A program made the translations under genes and the position numbers. A stretch of DNA of 18,730 bases from assembly GCA_027579435.1 (NCBI GenBank), contig JANBPK010001373.1, forward strand, positions 1 to 18,730, given 5' to 3'. The notes beneath the pieces are model-generated. The model was not told the origin of the DNA, did no database searches, and was given only the letters and a program-made list of their open reading frames with translations. This document shows positions 11,147 to 18,730 of the stretch, one piece after another. The DNA comes from Candolleomyces eurysporus. Its lineage: Eukaryota; Basidiomycota; Agaricomycetes; Agaricales; Psathyrellaceae. Position 1 is the first letter of the stretch. Every line of letters starts with the position of its first letter.

Positions 11147-14100
11147 CTAAGCTGCGTAAAACACCGATTCAGGACGCCCGAATCCCAGGTCTCGGAGGTC
11201 TACACCATTCCTCCTGCCCACCCCAAGACTCTGTTGTTGCTCCATGATAATTTCAGCCCTCTTCCTGTAATGCGCACGACGAGCGCTCGCACCGGTGCTT
11301 TCTTTCTCCCGACCTCGATTGCGTCCGCGGCTCGAACCCTCCTTAGTACTACTACGGCTGAAACCTGAGGGTGCAAACGATGCTATCGTCATCGCTCGAG
11401 AGAGATAGCTATGGATGGAAGGCTTATCTGGCAGGCCCGTGACAAAAAGCGGATGCCGTGTATCGGCGAAAGTCAACCCGACCAGGTCGCCCACTGCAAC
11501 TGGGCTCTCGGTCTGTACGAGGATCGAAGTGCGCAGTATCGACAGGCTTTGACGACGAGCGTTATGCTTCCGGTCCTCAGTCGAATTGGTAGGAAGAGAG
11601 CCGTTGATATGCGAAACCATCAGCTCACGGAGGTTGGATTGAGGTGCGGATTGGCGAGTAGCTGGAGCGATGCTGGTAGGTTGTCTATGGTTGTTGTTGA
11701 AAAGGGTCACAGTGCCTAAGCCCGAGGAAAGAGTCGGGCATGGGTCTGGACCAGCGTAGGATATCGAGTATAAGCCTCGAGCTTTCGGCCAAGAATGAGA
11801 AAACGTACCTCGATCGTGAAGTTCCATCGCTTTGCCTCGACGCCAAGTCATCCATCGCCCTTCCACCTCATCGTTGTCACTGTTCCTCTCACTCTCGCTG
11901 CTTCCATCCGACTTGACCTCCGAGCCATTCTCAACCTCCAAACTCGGGCTGGCGCTGACACTCTCCGCATCGGATCCTGTTTCGGACAACTCTCCCGGTG
12001 GCAGATACGATACAGTCGGAGTGGCCCCCCTGCTAATCACCGAAGACGTGAACTGAGTGTCGTTCGTCCCGCTGCGACTACGACTGGATCCCATGGCCGA
12101 GGACAAACCACTATAAGCATGGTTGGGAGGAACAAGCCTGACGGATTCGCGGGTTCCAGGTACCCTGAGGAAGACTGGCTGAGCAACCGACCCCCTCCTC
12201 GCTTGTATGAAAGTCACATCGTGCGGCGATACCGAAGAGGCATCGTCCTCGCTACTGGACGTGTAGGGATCTGTTGAGCTGCTTTCTTTGCCAGTCGCCA
12301 CCTCTGAGTCGGAGTAGCTTGGGTCAAGCTTGGGTCCGGAGGGAACGACAGAGATGGATGATGCTGAAGGGACGAGGAACGAAGGTGCGGTCGAAGCTTG
12401 CCGGTCGAACTCCTCAGGATCGATCGCAGCCATGGTCGCATCTTCAGCCACTTCTGTTTGGGGGACAACGATAGATTCTTGATTTTCCGACGCATTAGGG
12501 ACCTTCTGGGACGACTTGTCAACCCCATTAATAGTTGCCCCGCCGGGGGAAGGGGGCTCCCGGCAATAGTGTTCATAGTAGAACATGAGGTAGCGCAGCT
12601 CGGGTGCGGAGAACGATGGCGGAAGCTTGGCGTTTTCAACATCATCCCCCGATACGAGGGTCAGGTCGGGGATTGAGAGAAAGCTCGAGGTTGAGAAAGC
12701 CAGCATCGAACAATCGGTCATTTGAGGGGAGGGTTGCTTGTCATTGGCTTGATCACGCTGGACGTCGTGGTGCACGGCCTGAGCGGCGGATGCTGCACCA
12801 TAGGCTACCTCGGCAGGGCATGTTCCAGGGATACGTGGGGTGGGCATCGGTATCAAGCTATGGTGGAGCACGGAGCGAGGGAGAGAGGAGGCGGATGCGA
12901 CGATAGAATCTTGCTGAGAGAGAGTGGGTAAAGGGCGGCTGTCATCGTGGGATATAGCTCCTTCAGACGACGTGGCTTTGCCTTCGAGAAGGCTGTTACC
13001 CGAAGGAGGGGTAGAGGTTGGAGGAGGAGGGGACCCCACAGAATTGGGGTAGCGGTTACCGCCGGACGATGCGAGGCTTACACCATCGACACCATCGACA
13101 GAGGCTAAGGTGACGCCTGGTGTCGTATGGGATAGCAACTGAGGCCCTCTGTGTTGGTCAGGATTGGACTGTGGATAATATTTGAGGAATCCAGAGCTGG
13201 TTGACGAACTCTGGATCCCCAACTCCTGTGGCGAGTTCTCACTTCCTGAAAACGGCATTGGTACCCAGGACTGGCTGGAGAACATGGCCTTGGCCTTTGC
13301 TGACTCTGAGAGCGATATCCTGCTATCATGTAGAATATAAGGTGAGAGGACGGAGGACGTCAGGGTGGGGGTACTGGGGCCTGTCGAAGATGGCGACGAG
13401 GAGCCGGAAAGAGTTGGACTGTAGACGGGTGAAGATGCTGAATAGACGTCTTGATAACCCGAGTAAGGGCTCATCACCAACGACAACACTGGGGTTGGCG
13501 GAGGGAGTATACCGCATTCCAAATCGCCGGTTTCGTGAGGTGTCCCCTGGCCTTGTGCGGTGGCTGACTCCATCACGGGAGCATGGGACGTCTTCAGGGT
13601 TTGGTACTCGGAGGGCGAGACCGACGTATCGGTCGTAGGAGGAAGTCTCAAATAGAGGACGAAAACCGCGATGAATGAGCGCCATAGGCCTTTGAGGACC
13701 GCAATAATGTCGAGCACCAGTTTCGGAGGCGGCATCTTTGAACGACAATCCTGCAAGCAAATTGGTTGAGCCAGTCCATTACAAACAGATGGTCAGCTTA
13801 CCTGAAGGCTCAGCCGTGCGAGAGCAAATAGAATCCCCTTGGATCTCGCGGAGACATTTATTGCCCATTCCATTGCCAACTGCCAACACAAAACTGTCAT
13901 CCTCCGTAGGCCATTCCAGTTAATCGGTACGAAGCTGTACAATAGGCTGGTTCTTCACACATCTTCAAGGCCATCGTATCCTAAGGAGAATCGCAGGGTT
14001 TTAAGCAAATAAAATCTGAGGTTTGGCGCGTTGGTGGAAGAGAATCAAGTTGCAATGATTACGACGTCAGTGGGAGATTCGGTTGGCCGGTTGAAACTTA

Positions 14101-14212
14101 CCCGGACCAGAATCTCTGCCCACAAGGCGAAAGCCTTGGATCCAAACAACGGCAAATAAATTCTGTTAACTTTCGTCGAGTCGAGCGACGTCGACTTGAT
14201 CACTTCCGGCAT
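11147..14212 (-). CDS. Large Ser/Pro-rich protein of unknown function
   Basis: The secure part is a long minus-strand frame from 13750 to the TAG at 11149-11147, too long to be chance. A 63-nt GT-AG intron (11808-11746) sits inside it; removal keeps the frame and joins MELHDR to DPCPTLSS. Upstream, a 51-nt intron (13801-13751) joins an exon containing MEWAINVSARSKG (ATG at 13873). A still earlier exon (14212-14102), starting MPEVIKSTSLDS and lying below a TATA box, probably forms the true 5' end, giving about 900 residues; the splicing between 14101 and 13880 is unresolved. The N-terminal part has a hydrophobic, possibly membrane-associated stretch (LVLDIIAVLKGLWRSFIAVF). The long middle is Ser/Pro/Thr-rich and probably disordered, with acidic patches. 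The C-terminal 200 residues contain a more ordered stretch (SPVAVGDLVGLTFADTRHP) and a basic RGRNRGREK region. I recognise no family. Confidence 0.75.
11746..11808 (-). other. In-frame, stop-free intron in the Ser/Pro-rich gene
   Basis: Donor GTACGT and acceptor GTCCAG bound 63 nt (21 codons) without a stop. Splicing in phase 1 recreates an Asp codon at the junction. Because length and frame permit reading through, both a spliced and a retained form would encode protein. The donor and size match the confirmed introns of AFG2, so I think it is normally removed. Confidence 0.65.
14102..14212 (-). other. Probable first coding exon of the Ser/Pro-rich gene
   Basis: Thirty-seven codons start at ATG 14212-14210 and end exactly at a GTAAGT donor (14101). 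A TATAAAA box lies about 56-62 bases upstream. Two splice routes preserve the frame into the MEWAIN exon: directly to an acceptor at 13880-13882 (222-nt intron), or through an intermediate exon that begins after CCTTAG and is followed by a 47-nt intron. Which is used cannot be decided here. Confidence 0.45.
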
Positions 14213-14267
14213 GATGAAGAGAACGAACACAGATCGACTGGAATAGTATCCGGTACTTACCACCCAA

Positions 14268-14274
14268 TTTTATA
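14268..14274 (-). promoter_or_regulatory. TATA box (TATAAAA)
   Basis: TATAAAA on the minus strand lies 56-62 bases upstream of the ATG at 14212, leaving room for a start site about 30 bases downstream and a short leader. It is the clearest TATA element in the window in a position that makes sense. Confidence 0.45.
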
Positions 14275-15634
14275 CTGCCGTTTTTAAGCTCGGTCTGCGG
14301 CCTGGGTAAACTCGAACTAATCTCCAAGAGGGATTCTGAGAGGACTCGGACAAATCATGTGTAGTACTGGTGGAAACGGTAAGCATCTTGACAGTCTTGA
14401 CTTGTCGATCTCGAGGACTTAAATTTTAACAAAGGACACATTAACGAAGCTAGAAAGTGGTCTCTACCCTTGGATGCGCACATAACCACTGACGAGTCCG
14501 AGCCACGACTTAAATTCAGCATACATCGACTGCCTCCAACGACAAGTCATCTCGCATATTCCCAACTTGGGCCGTTCAAAACTTGCTCTTCATAACGCCG
14601 GGAGCATCGCTTGTTTCTCTTAAATTCTCCCATTGCGAAAGCAGGTCTCGTATTCAGCTCATCTCGTGGATTCATTGACATGTGTGGGCGTTGCTGGTAG
14701 TCAAGATTCAACAGCATCGAAACGTAATCCTGTCCGACAGTCGTCATCGATGCTTTCTGTGGAACTCTCGAGACTGCTTAGCGGTGTATTGATGCTAGGT
14801 TTCTTTGCCTCAATGTCGTTATAGAGTCCACGATTGCTATGTGGCTGGGATGCTGGCACGCCTACCCACGTCTCCTGGAGCAAATGGAGATGTCCCAGTA
14901 CCAATGCGTTTCGTTGCGTTATTTTTGAGCCATCCAGTCTCAGGAGATATAGAACAGAAGAGCTGTTATGGCGGCAACCCTCCATTCTTCCGTCAGGACT
15001 CATTGGCCGCTTGACTCAGTCAAATAGTCTGGAGTCGTTGCTGGGCGGAATACCGCGGACAGCCAGCCAAGTTTTGTGTGGCAAAACGTGCCTCATAGGT
15101 ATGCATTACCTTGTCCTCTTCCTTCGTTAGATCCATTCTTTCACTGCTGTACTCGAAGGGTTTGATGGAAGTTTGACTCGCGATGACCATGGTGAGTAAG
15201 AAAACTAAATCAGGTGTGGCTCTGTTTGACCGACCTATTGTGCGGCTTTTTTGCATCGGAGGATGTAGTGTCCAACAACGCGTCCTTTCGTTCTTGCCCA
15301 AGCCGGCCCTCCCGCAGCTGGCCGATCCAGTCGCCGACTTCTCTCAGCTTACCACCCAGTCCTGATGTCCCGGCCCATTGACAGCCCGATATGGTAAGTA
15401 GCCACTCATTGTGAAAGACGGCGAACTGACAAAACAAGGCCACAAGGACCATATTGAAAGCTAAATTGGGGCAACTTGTTGATGTGGGAAGATAAAGAGG
15501 CAACATCCTCCAAAGTATGGAGTATTAAAGCGTCAGAAAACGACCTCAGACTGCAGATCGTCTGTCCTCTTACTTCCTTTCCAGACGCAGACGGCCTTCT
15601 TTTCTTCATCGACAGCGCCATAGACTAGGGGCTC
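14275..15634. other. Intergenic, no supported gene
   Basis: It must hold the promoters of the flanking genes, which diverge. Minus-strand open frames exist at 15003-14701 (100 codons, ATG start) and 15621-15406 (ATG start, with a GTAAGA donor after 16 codons), but neither extends into a consistent spliced model and no motif is visible. The second would start only 14 bp from the divergent start at 15635, which makes it unlikely. Confidence 0.5.
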
Positions 15635-16459
15635 ATGCAGCAAGCCCCCAGCTTCAACGCTCCCTCAGAATATCGAGATCTTGGTCGTTTCTACAGCTAT
15701 GTGCGCTGGGAACGAAGTGATATTAGAGGCCTTTATAATCCTACAATTAGCTGCGAGATAGATCGCAGAGACGGGCAAGTGTACCGACTCGGTACATGTG
15801 AGTATTCATGCACGATATGTTTAAATAAAGACAACTGACCCGTGTTCGTCAGGGAGTGGCGAAGTAGTTGCGAGGATCCTGCAGCGACCTGGAGACGACC
15901 CCTGGCGAATAGATGACCATCTTGCCTCCTTACTTTTGCAAAAGGTTAAGGATCACGACCGCATGGTGCGCGTGACTGCTGAGCGGGCCAGGCAGCCTCC
16001 CACAGCACTTCCTGGTGTGGCACACGCCCAGAATCCGCCCTCCATTCCACAATCAAAATCAAAAGTTGGAATTCCTACGACTCGCTGGCTAGAACCCGAG
16101 GAACCCATCCGTCGGCTCGGATACAAAAAGATCCAATGGGGTCTGGAAGGAGGTACCTCTGAACTACGACATGGGGAGTTTTACAGAGTCTTGTACCGTG
16201 AGCAGCTCAACAATATCTCTCCAACCCAGAACTGGTGTACTCATGCGAACTCGTTGAAATAGTTGATTGTGTCCCAGTCCTTCGGCAGCGGTGTAGAAAT
16301 TTCAATGAGCTATACTGGATCGATTTTCGACTCGCGGACACCCTCTACCAAATGGCCCGCCCACAAGAGCCGGCTGAGACTCCATGGGAAGGTTGGAAGG
16401 ATCAGGGCTTACAGGTTGCTGACCACGTCACCTACGAGGGCAGGTTGGTGTGGAACTGA
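15635..16459 (+). CDS. Orphan three-exon gene, 245 residues, function unknown
   Basis: Exons 15635-15797, 15853-16197 and 16230-16459 join in frame to a TGA at 16457-16459. An in-frame TAG lies nine bases before the ATG, which fixes the start unless there is an upstream splice. Intron 1 is a normal 55 nt with GTGAGT and recreates a Trp codon. Intron 2 is only 32 nt (GTGAGC...ACCCAG), yet it restores the frame precisely into 76 open codons; without it the protein stops after 190 residues at 16262. The product is hydrophilic and rich in Arg, Trp and Tyr (YSYVRWERSD, WLEPEEPIRRLGYKKIQWG, FNELYWIDFRLADTLYQ), with a Pro-rich linker in the middle and no signal peptide or membrane segment. I recognise no family. 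It could also be a decaying gene with a frame break near 16200. Confidence 0.6.
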
Positions 16460-16890
16460 CTTGTTCTGGTAGATCTTGCCTCTGAGCGCGTCAGTGGCAA
16501 ACCTTGGCACATACAGACCCGACTTCTCTATCGCTCGTAGCTGTAGAGTTGGACCTCCTTCGAGTCATAGACACGCTCTCACTAAAATTATAACATCCCC
16601 TTGTACTAGTTCACTGAAGGTACCTCAGTTAGTTGGTAACCGTTCTTTAATTCAATCGGCTTTGCATCAAAAATCGCTAGGAAGTAGCATTTTTAAGTAC
16701 TTCGAGTTATGCATCCTCAAAGATACCTCAAACAAATGAGACGCTGGGCGCCGAGGCTGCCAAGCGAGTTAAATGCCAACTCTCTACACTTCATCAAACT
16801 CAGCTGTGGGCAGGTAACTCCACCATCAGCCAAACACCTCCCTCCAATTCAAGAATTTATCTCGTTTGCTTTCACACTCATAACGAATCA
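16460..16890. other. Intergenic, promoter side of the F-box-like gene
   Basis: No gene or repeat is seen. The last 90 bases before the ATG at 16891 are C/T- and A-rich, as is common in fungal leaders; a 61-codon frame here has no motif. Confidence 0.5.
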
Positions 16891-18276
16891 ATGACTGGCG
16901 ACATGACCACGATCTCCCCTGATACTGAAGGCACTCTTCCCATTCCGCCTGAGGTCCTTGGCGAGATTGCGGCCCATACTGCAGTCGAGCCTACGGAGAG
17001 CGTGCATACGCTCAAGCAGTGTTGCTTAGTCAACAAATCCTTCAGGGACCAATTCCAACCCTACATCTACAGATTTTTAGACATCGAAGACGACACTAAT
17101 TCGAAACGCAAGTGGGCCGGACCTGAATCCACGACCAAGATCCTAGAAGCCATCAACAGATCTCCAAAACTCGCCGCGTATGTCAAGGAGATATGGGTCT
17201 CCCTTGGTTCGGATATCATCGCCCAAGATCCTCAGCTCCCAACGCTACTTCTTCATCTGCACGAAGTATCCTCTTTTCGCCTTGCCGCGGCGGCTTATGG
17301 CTCCACGACGGTATGGAGCGACATCAATGCTGATCTGCAGCTTGCAATCACCAACCTTTGCCAACTTCCCACTCTACACTCTCTCCAACTCAATTCCCTT
17401 TCTCACACCCCTGTGACCCTCATTGCGAATCCTCATCTGAGCACACTGCAGCTTGTCAACGTCCACACATTTTCCGACTCAGAAGACAGCACCCTCCCAG
17501 ATTTACCGGCTCTTCACACCCTCCAATGCATCTACTTTGCCACAGCTCCCAGAGAGTGTCTATATAGGATTGTCGAAAGCCCAACGGTCTCAGAAAGTCT
17601 TCGTAGCTTGAGACTCACTATGTTGCTTGATGCCGAGCAAACAGGTAGGCCTTTGATGACAACTTCGTCTTCACCCGTAACTCTTACAGTTATTTCCATT
17701 CCTCAGACTCACCTTCGGCTGTGGCAAACCAATTCGATCGACCTTTCGACCTGTCACGACTCAAGAAGCTTTCGTTCCTGAAGGTTCGCTTCGACGCCGA
17801 GCCACTCGACGACCATCCAGAGTTCGCCGTTCTCGGGTGCTTTTTGTACCTCGTTAATCAAATGCTCGACACCGTCGATGAATCAGCACCTCTGGATAAT
17901 TTGCATCTGACGATGGCCGACGTAACCCACGGCCCCCTGATTATGCAGGTCGTGTCGGACCATTGGAGTCAGCTCGGAACCTACATCACTGCGCGTCATA
18001 GTGCCGATAGTCCCTCTCCAAAGCAGACTCAGATGAAAATCAAGTTTGCTCCTTGTGAACCGGAGGCAGAGCTGGAAGCCGTGCCTTATATCAAGGAGTT
18101 AATGTTGAAGGCTGCGACTGGCCTTTCTCTCATCCTCAAGTCCGCAGACGGAAGTGAGTTGTAATCTCTAGGATCAAGGGACCAAGAACTCGGCAACATT
18201 AGACACAGAGCGACTTTGGAACCGTGTATGTATATTTAGCGCATCTTGTACCATTCCCATGAAGTTGTACTCGTAA
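16891..18276 (+). CDS. F-box-like protein, tandem copy 1
   Basis: F-box proteins recruit substrates to SCF ubiquitin ligases. The N-terminus matches the degenerate F-box common in mushroom genomes: LPIPPEVLGEIAAH (about residues 16-29), then LKQCCLVNKSFRDQFQPYIY. The rest has repeated leucine-rich stretches (LPTLHSLQLNSL, NPHLSTLQLVNVH, LPALHTLQCIYF) typical of the substrate-binding half. Exon 1 (16891-17644) joins in phase 1 over a 62-nt intron to 17707-18153. A GTGAGT donor at 18154 and TTAG at 18199-18202 then lead to a last exon ending TAA 18274-18276 (424 residues). If that intron is not spliced, the protein ends at 18164 with 403 residues. A second ATG at 16903 is an alternative start. 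Assignment to the F-box superfamily is by sequence pattern; the target is unknown. Confidence 0.8.
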
Positions 18277-18486
18277 CTACTGGCCATTGGCTCCGACGTG
18301 TCTATTGAAAGCACTCGGATTGTTTGATCCACAAGGCTTCGCCATACATTGGAGACTATGGGCGGTGTGGGCGCTACAAAGTGGCATCCTCATCTCGCCA
18401 CAAACTCTCCTTTACTCCACATCCCTCGTCCCGTCCCACTCCGCGGTGCCGAAACAGCGCCTCCGTAGCTCGAAAGTGAACTATCA

Positions 18487-18730
18487 ATGAGTTCACCAAG
18501 CCAAATCGCCAGCAACTTCCCTCTCCCGCCGGAAATCGTTGGGGAAATCGCTGCCCATGCGTCCGCTCTGAAGAGCAAATTGCTTCTCAAGCAGTGCTGT
18601 TTAATCAGTCGGGTATTCCGAGATCAATTTCAACCTTACATATTCAAATTCTTCAACATGGAAGATAACCCAGATTCTGTCCTTCGATGGTCTGAGAGAA
18701 AGCTCGCAGGCCATCTCTTGGAGTGCATTA
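18487..18730 (+). CDS. F-box-like protein, tandem copy 2 (cut by the window end)
   Basis: From ATG 18487 an open frame runs to the edge (81 codons). It is clearly paralogous to the preceding gene: FPLPPEIVGEIAAH and LKQCCLISRVFRDQFQPYIF align with the same segments of copy 1, followed by an acidic FFNMEDNPDS where copy 1 has FLDIEDDTNS. It lacks four or so residues between the two blocks. Copy 1 ends only about 210 bp upstream in the same orientation, so the pair arose by tandem duplication. The substrate-binding half lies outside the window. Confidence 0.8.
   Translation, partial: MSSPSQIASNFPLPPEIVGEIAAHASALKSKLLLKQCCLISRVFRDQFQPYIFKFFNMEDNPDSVLRWSERKLAGHLLECI

Noticed and set aside
14701..15003. 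100-codon minus-strand frame with an ATG start
   Set aside because: No motif, no matching splice neighbours, and a length expected by chance.
15183..15621. Possible minus-strand gene beginning MALSMKKRRPSASGKE
   Set aside because: After the first donor no intron chain keeps one frame through the following open segments, and its start would lie 14 bp from the divergent gene at 15635.

Overview
The window reads as nuclear DNA of a basidiomycete, most likely an Agaricomycete. Its genes are broken by many short GT-AG introns, mostly 46-66 nt. It carries an F-box-like gene pair of the kind that expands in mushroom-forming fungi, and the only telomere-type repeat present is TTAGGG (CCCTAA). I see no bacterial operon structure, tRNA, rRNA, CRISPR array or complete transposon.

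Layout. 1-2927 (minus) is AFG2/DRG1, a double-ring AAA ATPase of 60S ribosome maturation, rebuilt here as 12 exons; only its last few codons lie off the left edge. A 197-bp divergent promoter (2928-3124) with a telobox and a small upstream-ATG/intron arrangement separates it from GPI16/PIG-T (3125-4831, plus, 4 exons), a subunit of the GPI transamidase. Next come about 6.3 kb (4832-11146) with no confident gene, one ambiguous base (9656), small tandem duplications and several exon-like fragments that cannot be proved from sequence alone. 11147 to about 14212 (minus) is a large serine/proline-rich protein of unknown function with a removable in-frame intron and an unresolved 5' end. 15635-16459 (plus) is an orphan three-exon gene with an unusually short 32-nt intron. 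16891-18276 (plus) and 18487 to the right edge (plus) are tandem paralogous F-box-like proteins; the second is cut by the window.

The two left genes are conserved housekeeping functions (ribosome assembly, GPI anchoring) that share a promoter region but not a pathway. The right half is lineage-specific. I found no convincing new multi-gene system. The most checkable novelties are the AFG2 leader that could switch between an N-terminal extension and an overlapping upstream ORF, the telobox in the shared promoter, the orphan gene with its 32-nt intron, and the spliced small-ORF candidates in the 6.3-kb gap.
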